Assembly: GCF_016591975.1 (NCBI RefSeq)
Contig: NZ_AP024169.1
Location: 706,001 to 770,000, forward strand
Source: Anaeromicropila herbilytica
GTDB taxonomy: Bacteria; Bacillota; Clostridia; Lachnospirales; Lachnospiraceae
Length of the DNA stretch: 64,000 nt
Direction of reading: 5' to 3'
This document shows positions 52,223 to 61,556 of the stretch, piece by piece. A program made the translations under genes and the position numbers. Each line of letters starts with the position of its first letter. The stretch's first letter is position 1. A model generated the notes under the pieces. The model was not told the origin of the DNA, did not search any database, and worked only from the letters and a program-made list of their open reading frames with translations.

Positions 52223-52503
52223 TACTTGATAAATTCAGAGGCTAGGTTATCTAAATTAACATGATTCAAACTTTTATATCTTACGTTCCATTTCCTCATT
52301 TGGAAGCTACTAATGTCTTATTACTTTGATAAAAGCAGATAGAAAAAGTTCAAACTCCTCACTTTGTTCGTCAAACAGTGAACTTTTTCTATCTAAATCA
52401 AAGTGATAAAACATAAGTAGCTTCACAAACTCGTCAAAGTCACGACAATATAAAAGTTTGAATCATGTTAATTAATTTAAGTTACGCCTGAATTTATAAA
52501 GTA
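52223..52503. mobile_element. ~280-bp imperfect palindrome, MITE-like, with relatives elsewhere in the window
   Basis: TACTTGATAAATTCAG (52223-52238) pairs with CTGAATTTATAAAGTA (52488-52503). ATTAACATGATTCAAACTTT starts a 25-bp perfect arm (52255-52279) matched at 52448-52472. AAGCTACT (52304-52311) pairs with AGTAGCTT (52416-52423). All share a centre near 52363. There is no gene inside. One arm recurs at 43783-43877 and one end at 61527-61556, which shows that it is a dispersed repeat family. Confidence 0.6.
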
Positions 52504-52514
52504 TAGTATAGATT

Positions 52515-52655
52515 TCTGGGTGTGAAGGATGAGTTATTAAGCTTTCAAGTTACTCTTTGCATAGTGTGAAATAAAAGACTTCACACGTTGAATTTAGGCC
52601 TGCGAGCAAGTCGCAGGCATGTAGGCTAGTGTGACATAAAAAGAATTTCACACCC
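52515..52655. repeat. Cluster of GTGTGAA hairpins
   Basis: GGGTGTGAA (about 52518) pairs at long range with TTCACACCC (about 52646). Inside are GTGTGAA/TTCACAC (52564-52570 and 52580-52586) and a perfect stem GCCTGCGA/TCGCAGGC (52598-52605 and 52611-52618). TAGTGTGA.ATAAAA occurs twice in direct order (52562 and 52628). The rest of the gap to 52824 shows nothing more. Confidence 0.45.
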
Positions 52656-52824
52656 CTGATTTATCAGTTGCCAGAGCAAATTGACTTGTTCTAGTTATTT
52701 ATTATACGACAAAAGAAAGCTTAAGAGCAATCATTTTTCTAATACAAGAGTAAACAAAAATATCGTGAAATGGAATATTGACGAAGTGGCAAATGTGGGT
52801 GTACCATGAGAAAATGAGTAGAAA

Positions 52825-53751
52825 ATGGAGGGGAAGTATAAAACTAGTATGAATCAAAAACTATTATCAGATTGCACACTTTGTCCGAGGGAATGCCATG
52901 TAAATCGTATTCAGGGGAATGTAGGGTACTGTAAGATGACAGATGAAATTATGGTTGCAAGAGCAGCACTTCATATGTGGGAAGAACCTTGTATATCAGG
53001 AGAAGAAGGCTCAGGTACTGTGTTTTTCTCGGGATGTTCTATAGGATGTGTCTACTGTCAGAATCATAATATTGCTAGTGGAAATGCAGGAAAAAAGATT
53101 ACTGTAGAAAGGTTATCAGACATTTTTCTTGAGTTACAGGCGAAGAAAGCGAACAACATTAATCTCGTAACACCAAGTCATTATGTCCCACAGATTATGG
53201 AAGCAATAGATATGTCAAGAGGTAAGGGATTGGACTTACCAATAGTCTATAACTGTAGCGGATATGAGAAAGTTGAAACTATCAAATTATTAAAGGGTTA
53301 TGTAGATATTTATCTTCCAGACTTTAAATACATCAGTAAAGAACCGGCAGCAAAATATTCATATTGTGGTGATTATTTTACCTTTGCATCTAAAGCGATT
53401 AAGGAAATGGTGCAGCAGGTGGGAGAGCCAGCATTTGATAAGAGTGGAAGAATGAAAAAAGGAGTTATCGTCAGGCACCTGACTTTGCCAGGATATCTTG
53501 AAGATTCAATGAAGATCATTAAATACTTATTTGATACTTTTCGTCATTCTATCTATATTAGTATTATGAATCAATATACCCCTATAGCTGTGATAGAGAG
53601 GTATCCCGAATTGAATCGAACGATTACGGAGAGTGAATATGAAAAGCTTGTAGATTATGCGATAGATCTTGGATTAGAAAATGGATTTATTCAGGAGGGA
53701 GAGACGGCATCGGAGAGCTTTATACCGGAATTTAATGATGAAGGAGTATAA
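52825..53751 (+). CDS. Radical SAM protein, pyruvate formate-lyase activating enzyme-like (COG1313 type)
   Basis: 308 residues. The radical SAM cluster motif is CSIGCVYC (Cys71, Cys75, Cys78). Before it is a second cysteine group, CTLCPREC...YC (Cys17, 20, 24, 36), typical of the COG1313 branch rather than true PflA. The barrel continues through LVTPSHYV and VDIYLPDFKYI. Members are annotated as putative PFL-activating enzymes, but substrates are mostly unknown. The start is unsure: ATG 52825 lacks a ribosome site upstream, and ATG 52849 lies 15 bp after GGAGGGG. No pfl gene is adjacent. Confidence 0.82.
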   Translation: MEGKYKTSMNQKLLSDCTLCPRECHVNRIQGNVGYCKMTDEIMVARAALHMWEEPCISGEEGSGTVFFSGCSIGCVYCQNHNIASGNAGKKITVERLSDIFLELQAKKANNINLVTPSHYVPQIMEAIDMSRGKGLDLPIVYNCSGYEKVETIKLLKGYVDIYLPDFKYISKEPAAKYSYCGDYFTFASKAIKEMVQQVGEPAFDKSGRMKKGVIVRHLTLPGYLEDSMKIIKYLFDTFRHSIYISIMNQYTPIAVIERYPELNRTITESEYEKLVDYAIDLGLENGFIQEGETASESFIPEFNDEGV

Positions 53752-53752
53752 G

Positions 53753-53789
53753 ACGTCTAAAGTTGGAAATGTCCAGGTTTAGACGTTTT
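53753..53789 (+). terminator. Terminator after radical SAM gene
   Basis: ACGTCTAAA (53753-53761) pairs with TTTAGACGT (53778-53786), followed by TTTC. It begins just after the stop codon. Confidence 0.75.
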
Positions 53790-53976
53790 CTTTCATTAAT
53801 GGAAATGTTTTGTTATGAGCCATGCAGATTATTATGAGACTTATTGCTCGTTGTCATCAAGAATGGAAAATATTATAATAAAGGATGGTTTGGAGTGATC
53901 TCTAAACATTTTATAAGGAGCTCAATGGAATACATAAATAAAGAGATACAATTTAGAAAGAAGAGGATAATTATAA

Positions 53977-54432
53977 ATGAAAAAATTAAATGAGAGTGAC
54001 AAGAATGAATTATTAGGCCGAGCATTAAAGGATGGAGAGAACTATAAAGCAAAAGTCTGGGGATGTCTCATGGCAAATGCCAAGACAATAATGTTATTTG
54101 GTGCAATTGGCGGTGCGTTTTCAGGAGCGGCTGGGGCATTATCAAATGAATATTGTTATGTAGGGTTAACAGATTCCAAATTAGTATTCATTGTAATGAG
54201 AACAATGGATTGCTCCCAAGTAAAGGGCGCATTTGAGATTCCTTTTTCAAACATTGATCGTGTAAAAGTGAAAAAGAGTTTAATTCCAGGAAGACATGTT
54301 CTTAAAATCTACAGGGGTAAAGATTCCTTGAAACTTTCCTTGGTAACGAATACAATTGGAACTGATCTAAAGAATCAAAAAGAAGGTGTAGAAGCTATTC
54401 TAACGGATATGAGAAGAAGATATACGAAGTAA
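53977..54432 (+). CDS. Bacterial PH-domain-like protein
   Basis: 151 residues. An N-terminal segment with a glycine/alanine-rich hydrophobic stretch (MLFGAIGGAFSGAAGAL, about 37-53) is followed by a beta-rich PH-like core (YVGLTDSKLVFIVM, FEIPFSNIDRVKVKK, HVLKIYRG) of the type seen in bacterial YokE/PH domains. Role unknown. The ATG has only a weak AAGAGGA site. A terminator follows directly. Confidence 0.65.
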   Translation: MKKLNESDKNELLGRALKDGENYKAKVWGCLMANAKTIMLFGAIGGAFSGAAGALSNEYCYVGLTDSKLVFIVMRTMDCSQVKGAFEIPFSNIDRVKVKKSLIPGRHVLKIYRGKDSLKLSLVTNTIGTDLKNQKEGVEAILTDMRRRYTK

Positions 54433-54451
54433 GATTAAGGTATCAAATTAG

Positions 54452-54490
54452 AGACTATGTTATTATTTATATTTTAACATAGTCTTTTTT
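54452..54490 (+). terminator. Rho-independent terminator
   Basis: AGACTATGTT (54452-54461) pairs with AACATAGTCT (54476-54485), followed by six T. Confidence 0.9.
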
Positions 54491-54608
54491 GTTTGTATTT
54501 TCATAAAGGAAACTAATGAGAAAAAATAGTTTCTACATATTGACAAAATAGAATGCAAATATTATAGTTTAATTATACAATATTAACAATAAATGGAGGG
54601 GTAATATA

Positions 54609-55160
54609 TTGAAACAACGAATTATTGAAGAATGTATTAGGTTGTTTAATGAAAAAGGGTGCCGATTTACACTAGATGATATTGTGCAAAGTCTTCGAGT
54701 GAGTAGAAAAACAATATATAAATATTTTCTAAGCAAGGATGATATATTTAAAGGCATTCTTGATGAGGCTTACGATGATATTCATATGAAGCAGAATCAA
54801 ATCTTTCAGGATGATACGTTAACAATTTCAGAGAAGATGCTTGCGGTATGTACAATTGAGACTAAGTATGATAAGAAGATTAATTTAAATAGGATTTACG
54901 AATCCGAGCAACTAATTCCAGAAGTTTTTGATTATTTTATGGGTAAATATGAAAAAGGATGGGAGATTGTAGAAGAGCTGTTGGTAGAAGGAATTAAGGA
55001 AGGTGTCTTTGAGGATACAAGCATTCCTGTGGTAATAAGATTGCTTCAAAATGGAATGAAGATGCTTTGCCAAGGTAATTTTTTAGAGGAAAATAAGATT
55101 TCCTACAAGGAAGGACTTAATAAGGTTGTAACAATTATGATAAAGGGTATCACAAAATAA
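54609..55160 (+). CDS. TetR-family transcriptional regulator
   Basis: 183 residues with an N-terminal HTH: GCRFTLDDIVQSLRVSRKTIYKYFLSKDDIF. The start is TTG at 54609 after GGAGGGG. The alpha/beta hydrolase gene begins 12 bp after its stop and a GPH-type transporter follows, so it is the first gene of a three-gene operon and probably its regulator. Confidence 0.85.
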   Translation: MKQRIIEECIRLFNEKGCRFTLDDIVQSLRVSRKTIYKYFLSKDDIFKGILDEAYDDIHMKQNQIFQDDTLTISEKMLAVCTIETKYDKKINLNRIYESEQLIPEVFDYFMGKYEKGWEIVEELLVEGIKEGVFEDTSIPVVIRLLQNGMKMLCQGNFLEENKISYKEGLNKVVTIMIKGITK

Positions 55161-55172
55161 AGGTGGTAGAGA

Positions 55173-56120
55173 ATGATGAATATTGTAGTTAATGTGGTTT
55201 TAGTTATAATCCTTTTCGCAATAATAGCAATGTTAATTGTATCATGGAAGCTTTCTAGCTTAGTAGTTGCACCAAAGACTTCTGATCCTGATAAATGCTA
55301 TATAGATGAAATTGAGCTAGGGAAAATTGATAAAGATAATTACGAACGTACCTATAATAGAGAAGACTTTAAGGTACAGTCTGATTATGGTTATACATTA
55401 TCAGGTACATATATCCCTAAAAATAAGGATAGTTCATTAAAGAATCAACCAGATAAAGTTGTTATCATTGTGCATGGATATACGTTTTGTCAATATGGAA
55501 GTGTGAAATATGTGGATATCTTTCGGAATTTAGGCTTTCATTGTGTAATTTATGATCATAGAAACCATGGCTATTCCGATAAAGCAACTACAACTATGGG
55601 ATTCTATGAAGCACACGACTTAAAGCAAATCTCAGATTGGGTAAGAGAAAAGTTAGGAGCTGATACCATAATTGGTACTCATGGAGAATCTATGGGAGCT
55701 GCAACGGTTATGATGAATGCAGCGTTAGATGAAAAACTAGCATTTGTAATTGAAGATTGTGGCTATTCCAATTTAGGTGATCAACTAGCGTATAATATGA
55801 AAAAGTTTTATCACCTACCACGTTTCCCATTTCTTTATATGGCTAGTGTTATATCCAAGCTTCGAGGAGGAATCTATTTTCATCAGGTTATTCCTAAGAA
55901 TGAGATTGCAAAGTGTGAGAAGATTCCAATGCTATTTATACATGGGGAAATAGATGATTTTGTTCCAAGTTATATGGTAAATGAGGTATATGAAGCGAAA
56001 AAAGGTTATCGAAGTAAGAAAACATTTGCAAATGCTACTCATGCAGAAAGTTATTGGAATAATCAAACGGAATATAGATTAGAAGTAGAAGAATTTTTAA
56101 AAGAAATTAATATTCTTTAA
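55173..56120 (+). CDS. Membrane-anchored alpha/beta hydrolase
   Basis: 315 residues: an N-terminal membrane helix (about 3-25), then an alpha/beta-hydrolase fold with HGYTFCQYGSVKY (oxyanion region), nucleophile Ser173 in HGESMGAA, the late acid in HGEIDDFV and the catalytic His in NATHAESYW. It resembles the BAAT/YqkD-like serine hydrolases. Substrate unknown. It lies between a TetR gene and a GPH transporter gene, which suggests hydrolysis linked to uptake or export of one compound. Confidence 0.85.
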   Translation: MMNIVVNVVLVIILFAIIAMLIVSWKLSSLVVAPKTSDPDKCYIDEIELGKIDKDNYERTYNREDFKVQSDYGYTLSGTYIPKNKDSSLKNQPDKVVIIVHGYTFCQYGSVKYVDIFRNLGFHCVIYDHRNHGYSDKATTTMGFYEAHDLKQISDWVREKLGADTIIGTHGESMGAATVMMNAALDEKLAFVIEDCGYSNLGDQLAYNMKKFYHLPRFPFLYMASVISKLRGGIYFHQVIPKNEIAKCEKIPMLFIHGEIDDFVPSYMVNEVYEAKKGYRSKKTFANATHAESYWNNQTEYRLEVEEFLKEINIL

Positions 56121-56133
56121 GGAGGATTTATAA

Positions 56134-57522
56134 GTGATAGAAGAGAAGGTATCATTAAAATCAAAGTTATGGCTTTCCGGAGCAGATGGTTTATGCGGAG
56201 TGTTATGTGGATTAATAACTGGAGGAGGCTTTACTGTTTTCTTCACAAGGTGGATGGGACTTGATTCAAAAAAAGCATCCCTTGTATGGCTATTATTTGG
56301 AATATGGAATGCAGTGAATGATCCGTTGTTTGGCTTTATTTCAGACAGAACAAAGTCCAAAATAGGGAGAAGACGTCCTTACATAAGATATGGTGCACCA
56401 ATATATGCAGTCATTTTCGTATTATGTTGGATCAAATGGCCATTTGCAGGAAATCAATGGGGGATGTTCCTGCAGATGTTAATATCACTATTCTTATTTG
56501 ATACGCTTTATACTTGTATTGCAACATCGCTTTATGTTATGCCATATGAAATTGCAATATCCAATAAGCAAAGAGGCTCTATCTTTATTTTTAAATTAAT
56601 TTTTAGTTTATTTTCATTAGCTGTTCCATTAATTCTTATGCCAATGATTCAATTACAACCAGGAGAAGACCCATTAACGTTCCAATTAATTATGGCTGGT
56701 ATTGGTATCATAGCAGGTGCGATTATCTTTTTCAGTACTTTTTTCTACTCAGAAAAAGGATATATCAAAGAAGAAGAGCAACCTAATTTTATTAAGGCAT
56801 TGCTTATATGCTTTAAAAACAAACCATTTATTATATTTGAAACGATAAGCTTTACTGTAATATATATTCAGAACTCCCTATCACTTGGTGTGAATTATTA
56901 TTTCCCTGAGCTTGGAATGTCAATGGTTCCATGCTATGGTGCACTTTTAGTAGGTGCTATCTTTGGAATTGTTTTATGGATTAACAAACAAATTGTATGG
57001 GGCGTACGTAAATGCGTGATGGTTATGTGTATTGTATTCTCCGTGGGTTGCTTTGCAATGGCATTCTTTGGTGGGGTTCTACCTGTTGCGGTACTAGGCT
57101 TCTTCACAGTTGGTTTTGGATTTGCAGGAGGAATGTATCTAATTCCATTAATGAATGGTGATGTAATTGACTATGATGAAAGCCTTACTTCTCTTAGAAG
57201 AGAAGGAATGTATGCAGGCGTAAATAGCTTAATTACAAAACCAGCTATGAGTATTGCTACAGCAGCATTCTTAACAATTATTGATATATTTGGCTATGAT
57301 TCAACCTTAGAACTAGGAAAGCAATCAGCAAGTGCTGAAAGAGGTATCTTAATTGGCTGGATGTTAATTCCTGCAATTCTTTTACTACTATGCTTTTTAG
57401 CAATGTTTAAGTATACACTCAAAGGTGATAAATGGAATGAAACAAAGAATGAACTTGAGAAAATTCATAATGAGAAAGAAAAAGAGTACATAAAAAGCCT
57501 TGGATTCGAAGTGAACGAATAA
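56134..57522 (+). CDS. MFS transporter, glycoside-pentoside-hexuronide (GPH) symporter family
   Basis: 462 residues and about twelve membrane helices. The GPH signatures are present: FGIWNAVNDPLFGFISDRTKSK.GRRRPYI after helix 2, and DYDESLTSLRREGMYAG in the second half. The start is GTG 56134 after AAGGAGGATTT. It probably moves a sugar or glycoside with Na+ or H+. It is the last gene of the tetR-hydrolase operon, with 13 bp between stop and start. Confidence 0.86.
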   Translation: MIEEKVSLKSKLWLSGADGLCGVLCGLITGGGFTVFFTRWMGLDSKKASLVWLLFGIWNAVNDPLFGFISDRTKSKIGRRRPYIRYGAPIYAVIFVLCWIKWPFAGNQWGMFLQMLISLFLFDTLYTCIATSLYVMPYEIAISNKQRGSIFIFKLIFSLFSLAVPLILMPMIQLQPGEDPLTFQLIMAGIGIIAGAIIFFSTFFYSEKGYIKEEEQPNFIKALLICFKNKPFIIFETISFTVIYIQNSLSLGVNYYFPELGMSMVPCYGALLVGAIFGIVLWINKQIVWGVRKCVMVMCIVFSVGCFAMAFFGGVLPVAVLGFFTVGFGFAGGMYLIPLMNGDVIDYDESLTSLRREGMYAGVNSLITKPAMSIATAAFLTIIDIFGYDSTLELGKQSASAERGILIGWMLIPAILLLLCFLAMFKYTLKGDKWNETKNELEKIHNEKEKEYIKSLGFEVNE

Positions 57523-57645
57523 GTAAAAAGTGCCCTAACATATGAATGTAATACACGAACTTACTTATTGACGTAAGAATAAGTTTGAGTATATATTATT
57601 ATGTAATAGGTCCGCATCAACGTGGACAATAGGGAGGAAGTTAGT

Positions 57646-58635
57646 ATGCAAGCTTCATTACAGAATCGTTGTGAACTTTTGGTTAAGAATAGAGATATGA
57701 TTAAATCAAACTTTGCATGGGAAAGTTTTTATATACACCCAATGTGTGCTAGTATTTTCACGTCAAGGGATATTCTGGTGGATGTACCGAAGTTAAAACA
57801 GAGTGTAGAACTTATTAAGAAGAAGACGGGGTTCTTTTCTAATTTTAAGGGAACAACTAAATTAGCAACGGCATCTTTCTTAGCCCTTGATGAAGAACCA
57901 GAAGTTAAGATGGATAAAGTACTTAAGATACATGAACTTCTTAAAGAAGATTTTTATTCAAGTGCATATCTACCAATATCAGCAATGATGATAGCGGATA
58001 TGGTAGAGCCAGATCGGTATCAACAGATAACACAAAGAACAAGACGTATTTATGACTTAATGAAAAGAGAACATCCTTTTCTGACTTCTAGTGAGGATTG
58101 TACCTATGCTACCATTCTTGCTCTTAGCGATATGGAAGATTCAAGTGCTTTAAGAGAGATGGAGAAATGCTATGAGATATTAAAACCACAGTTCTTTTCA
58201 GGTAATGCTGTACAGTCGCTTAGTCATGTATTAGCACTTGGAGAAGGTAGCGTGGAATATAAGTGTAACAGGGTTACGGAATTATATCAGAATCTAAAAG
58301 AGCGAGGATATAAATATGGAACTAGTTATGAATTAGCCACATTGGGAGTTTTAGCTAATTCTGATATTGAACTCTCGGAATTAACAAAGATTATGATCGA
58401 GGTTGATGAATACCTTCATACGAAGAAGGGATTTGGAGCATTAGGAGTAGGCGCAAAGCAGAGACTAATGTATGCGGGAATGTTGACAATGTGCGATATG
58501 GTTAATGAGAAGGTGAATAATTCAATGAATACGTCAGCAATGAATGGAATAGTTTCCATTATTCTTGCTCAAGAAGCTGCAATCTGTGCTTCTGTAGTAG
58601 CTGCTAGTGCAGCAGCTTCCGCTGCTTCTTGTTAA
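57646..58635 (+). CDS. DUF4003 family protein
   Basis: 329 residues. The sequence matches DUF4003: RCELLVKNRDMIKSNFAWES at the N-terminus, LATASFLALDEEPEVK and TYATILALSDM in the middle. The fold looks alpha-helical. The C-terminus is unusual, a run of small residues (VVAASAAASAAS) ending in Cys. ATG 57646 after AGGGAGGAAG is preferred to GTG 57622. Function unknown; it stands alone. Confidence 0.8.
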   Translation: MQASLQNRCELLVKNRDMIKSNFAWESFYIHPMCASIFTSRDILVDVPKLKQSVELIKKKTGFFSNFKGTTKLATASFLALDEEPEVKMDKVLKIHELLKEDFYSSAYLPISAMMIADMVEPDRYQQITQRTRRIYDLMKREHPFLTSSEDCTYATILALSDMEDSSALREMEKCYEILKPQFFSGNAVQSLSHVLALGEGSVEYKCNRVTELYQNLKERGYKYGTSYELATLGVLANSDIELSELTKIMIEVDEYLHTKKGFGALGVGAKQRLMYAGMLTMCDMVNEKVNNSMNTSAMNGIVSIILAQEAAICASVVAASAAASAASC

Positions 58636-58726
58636 GTAGTAAACTCTTTATTATATATTCAATGTGATGCAAAAACGTAGCATAGAATTGCAAATTGAGC
58701 ATATTGGATAAGTTTGAATAATATAA

Positions 58727-58755
58727 TTGACAAATTATTGTACTAAATGTATAAT
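58727..58755 (+). promoter_or_regulatory. Consensus sigma-A promoter for the antitermination leader
   Basis: TTGACA (58727-58732), exactly 17 bp, TATAAT (58750-58755). Both hexamers are perfect. Transcription would start near 58762, just before the RAT motif. Confidence 0.85.
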
Positions 58756-58772
58756 AAAAATATATTGAGTAA

Positions 58773-58801
58773 GGATTGTTACTGTTATTTCAGGCAAAAC
58801 C
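58773..58801 (+). promoter_or_regulatory. RAT: LicT/BglG-type ribonucleic antiterminator
   Basis: The 29-nt element begins GGATTGTTACTG and ends CAGGCAAAACC, the two conserved halves of the LicT/SacY/BglG binding hairpin. Its last bases (AAAACC) are also the first bases of the terminator that follows, so the two hairpins exclude each other. Binding by a BglG-family protein would allow readthrough; no such gene is in this window. Confidence 0.88.
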
Positions 58802-58850
58802 AAATTCAAAAAAGCTAGGGGAATTATGCTTTTTTGTATTTGGTTTTTTT
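58796..58850 (+). terminator. Conditional terminator overlapping the RAT
   Basis: AAAACCAAAT.CAAAAAAGC (58796-58815) pairs with GCTTTTTTG.ATTTGGTTTT (58828-58847) and continues into T residues. It is intrinsic in form and shares bases with the antiterminator. The remaining leader (58851-59009) is plain and carries GGAGGAG before the esterase ATG. Confidence 0.9.
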
Positions 58851-59009
58851 ATTTCTCTTATTCAGTATAAAGTTAATAATATGTACCGGGCATATTAATC
58901 TAACTTATTAATCATTTGATTTCAGTCAAAATTTGCGCAAAAGAGGACAGAATAACAAGAAGAGTTGAGAAGAAACTATCGTTGATTTGTACACAACAGG
59001 AGGAGATTT

Positions 59010-60929
59010 ATGGGGAAGATACAAAAAAAGATAATAGCTCTATTACTAGTATTTACGTTAGTTTTTGGTTTTAATAATGTGAGTGATGCAAGTACAGTAA
59101 CAAAACCAACAAAGCTTAATTGGTTAACAACAATGGTCTCAGGAGATACTGCTACTTTTTCTATTAAGGATGCTACAGGTTATACCGTTACTTGGAAATC
59201 GAACCAGACAAAAGTTCTAACTGTTGGTAAAAAGACTGGATTAGTAACTGCGTTGAAAGTTGGTACAGCAAAAATAACTGCAACTTTAGTAAAAGGTAAG
59301 AAGAAAGTTACATTATCCGACACGATTAAGGTGAAGGAAGCTCAAAATACCGTAGTAAATACAGAGTTTGGTAAAGTAAAAGGTGCTAAAAATGGTAGAA
59401 ATGTAACTTGGTATGGTGTGCCATATGGAGCTGAACCAATTGGGGATTTAAGATGGAGTAACCCAGTAGATCCAACAAAATGGGAGGGTTCATTAGATTG
59501 TACCACGAAGGAAGAAGTAGCCTTACAGTATTCAGCTGCTAGTAAGAAAGTGGTAGGAACAACAGATTCATTGAATCTAGATATCTATACGACAAATGAA
59601 AAACGTTCCGATCTACCAGTGTTTGTATTCTTTCATGGTGGCAATAACCAGACGGGTTCATCTTATGGTGATCTTACTGGAACCGATATGGTAATCAACC
59701 AAGATTGTATTGTAGTAAGTGTAAACTATCGTCTTGGATTATTAGGTTTCAATTGCTTACCAGCATTGCAGACACAAGAAGGTTCTACTGGCAATTATGG
59801 ATTATTAGATATGCAGAAATCTTTACAATGGGTGAAAGACAATATCAAACAATTTGGTGGAAACCCTAATAATATCACAATATCTGGCCATTCTGCAGGT
59901 GGTAGAGATGTAATGGTGATGTTGATATCACCTATATTTAAAGGATTATTTCAGAAAGCAATTGTTAGTAGTGGTGGAATGACAACAAGTGATGTCACAA
60001 CAAGTGCCTCACAAATTGCTTCCATTCTTGCACCAATGGCTGTTGAAGATGGAAAGGTTACAACTTTAGAACAAGGAAAAGCATGGCTTTTGACAAATGG
60101 TAGTGATGTAAAGGATTATCTATATTCATTATCCTCTGAAAGATTAATGGCCGCGATTGGTGATGCAGGAATCAGAATGAGTGCATTTCCACATCTATAT
60201 GCTGATGGAGTAACAATTCCAAAAGAAGGATTCCAAACGAAAGTATACAATCAAGTACCTGTAATTATGATTACAGGATCAGATGAATTCTCAGCATTTA
60301 ACAATGGTAGCGCTTATACCGATGGTAGCATTCAAAGTGATGAACTTACTGCAGCGAAAGCATTCGGTAACAAATATGGAAGTCAGATGTATGGATATTT
60401 TAATACAACTGCATCAGCACAAAGTATGCTTGCGAACGGATATAAGTCACCAATCTATTTAATGGATTGCAACTTTGGTCATGATAGAGTGGTATGGCCT
60501 GAGATGGCGTACGGATCTTATCATGGTGTTATCTTAAGCTTAATTGATAAAAGTTCAGCATTTCGTTCTTATTTTCCAACAGCATATACAACTGCTGGAG
60601 CGAATCAGCTAGGAACAATTGCAGACAACTATATGAAAGATTTCTTATGGAGTAAAGTTGGAGATCCAAATAGTGCAAAGAAAGTAAATTGGTCTAAGTA
60701 TACAACTACCAATTCAAAATGGTTAGTTTTAGATGCTGATAGAAATGTAGCATCAGCTACTATGAAGAATATAGATATTACATCTTATAATCAAGTATTT
60801 AACGCATTGGATGCAGATTCAACAATCTCATCAGCTGCTAAAGCGTCAGTGATTAAGACCGTATTAAATGGTCGTTGGTTTAGCAAGGAACTAGATAGCC
60901 GATATAGCAATATCAGTTTATGGAAGTAA
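59010..60929 (+). CDS. Secreted carboxylesterase type B with N-terminal Big2 domain
   Basis: 639 residues. A signal peptide (about 1-27, cleaved near SDA) is followed by a bacterial Ig-like Big2 domain (about 30-110, VTWKSNQTKVLTVG.KTGLVTAL) and a type B carboxylesterase domain: WYGVPYGAEPIGDLRW, FFHGGNNQTGSSYGD, NYRLGLLGF, and nucleophile Ser295 in SGHSAGG. The usual Glu and His follow downstream. Ig-like modules suggest attachment to cell wall or polysaccharide. A LicT-type antitermination leader directly upstream predicts induction by a PTS sugar such as a beta-glucoside, so the enzyme may remove acyl groups from plant glycans or glycosides. Confidence 0.87.
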   Translation: MGKIQKKIIALLLVFTLVFGFNNVSDASTVTKPTKLNWLTTMVSGDTATFSIKDATGYTVTWKSNQTKVLTVGKKTGLVTALKVGTAKITATLVKGKKKVTLSDTIKVKEAQNTVVNTEFGKVKGAKNGRNVTWYGVPYGAEPIGDLRWSNPVDPTKWEGSLDCTTKEEVALQYSAASKKVVGTTDSLNLDIYTTNEKRSDLPVFVFFHGGNNQTGSSYGDLTGTDMVINQDCIVVSVNYRLGLLGFNCLPALQTQEGSTGNYGLLDMQKSLQWVKDNIKQFGGNPNNITISGHSAGGRDVMVMLISPIFKGLFQKAIVSSGGMTTSDVTTSASQIASILAPMAVEDGKVTTLEQGKAWLLTNGSDVKDYLYSLSSERLMAAIGDAGIRMSAFPHLYADGVTIPKEGFQTKVYNQVPVIMITGSDEFSAFNNGSAYTDGSIQSDELTAAKAFGNKYGSQMYGYFNTTASAQSMLANGYKSPIYLMDCNFGHDRVVWPEMAYGSYHGVILSLIDKSSAFRSYFPTAYTTAGANQLGTIADNYMKDFLWSKVGDPNSAKKVNWSKYTTTNSKWLVLDADRNVASATMKNIDITSYNQVFNALDADSTISSAAKASVIKTVLNGRWFSKELDSRYSNISLWK

Positions 60930-61018
60930 TGATTTGTTATCGGTTAGGAGGAAAATAAGGGTGTATGATATTTGATTAAAGGAACTAATAATAACTTATA
61001 AAAGATATCAATATTACT

Positions 61019-61080
61019 TAAAAAGTACTTCTTTCATTAGGCATATATTCTTGATGTCCTATTGAAGGAAGTATTTTTGC
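61019..61080 (+). terminator. Terminator after esterase gene
   Basis: AAAAGTACTTCTTTCATTAG (from 61021) pairs with its partner at 61058-61077, which begins CCTATTGAAGGAAGTA and runs into T residues. The DNA from 60930 to 61018 and from 61081 to 61268 is A+T-rich and without a recognisable gene. Confidence 0.82.
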
Positions 61081-61268
61081 ATTAAAGATGTATGAGGATT
61101 ATAGCATAGAAACATATTGAACAGATTGTATTCAGAAATATTTTATGCTAAGATTATCATGTTTTAAATGTTATATCTTGATATGAAGATAATGTGTTGC
61201 CTAAGATAATCATAATAGATGATGCAGCTATATAAAATCCAAATGATATGAGAGGGGAAAATAGTACT

Positions 61269-61493
61269 ATGAATCCAGCCAAAATATTAAAGATGAAGAA
61301 AGCGTGGGATACCTTTACGAATAATCATCCAATGCTACCAAAATTCTTAAGTGCAGTTAAGAATAAGGGGCTTGAAGAAGGAACAATTATTGAAATGAAT
61401 ATAACAACTACCTCTGGTGAGGTATTGAAATCCAATATAAAACTTACTGCTTCTGATATAGAGTTAATGAAAGAGTTACAAAGGTTATCATAA
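61269..61493 (+). CDS. Small conserved hypothetical protein (74 residues)
   Basis: Begins MNPAKILKMKKAWDTFTNNH and continues with FLSAVKNKGLEEGTIIEM and a Ser/Thr-rich beta segment. I recognise this as a small protein type found in many Lachnospiraceae, with no known function. The frame is open from ATG 61248, but AGAGGGG (61251-61257) lies after that codon and before ATG 61269, so the shorter start is chosen. No membrane helix or cysteine. Alone between two terminators. Confidence 0.65.
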   Translation: MNPAKILKMKKAWDTFTNNHPMLPKFLSAVKNKGLEEGTIIEMNITTTSGEVLKSNIKLTASDIELMKELQRLS

Positions 61494-61526
61494 TTCAAAC
61501 TTCTCAGTTAATAAGTATGTTGAAAT

Positions 61527-61556
61527 TTGATAAATTCAGAGGTTAGGTTATCTAAA
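61527..61556. repeat. Fragment of the 52.2-kb repeat family
   Basis: TTGATAAATTCAGAGG.TAGG continues to TTATCTAAA and equals 52226-52255 at all but one of 30 positions. It is the outer end of the palindromic element, without the other arm. Confidence 0.6.
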
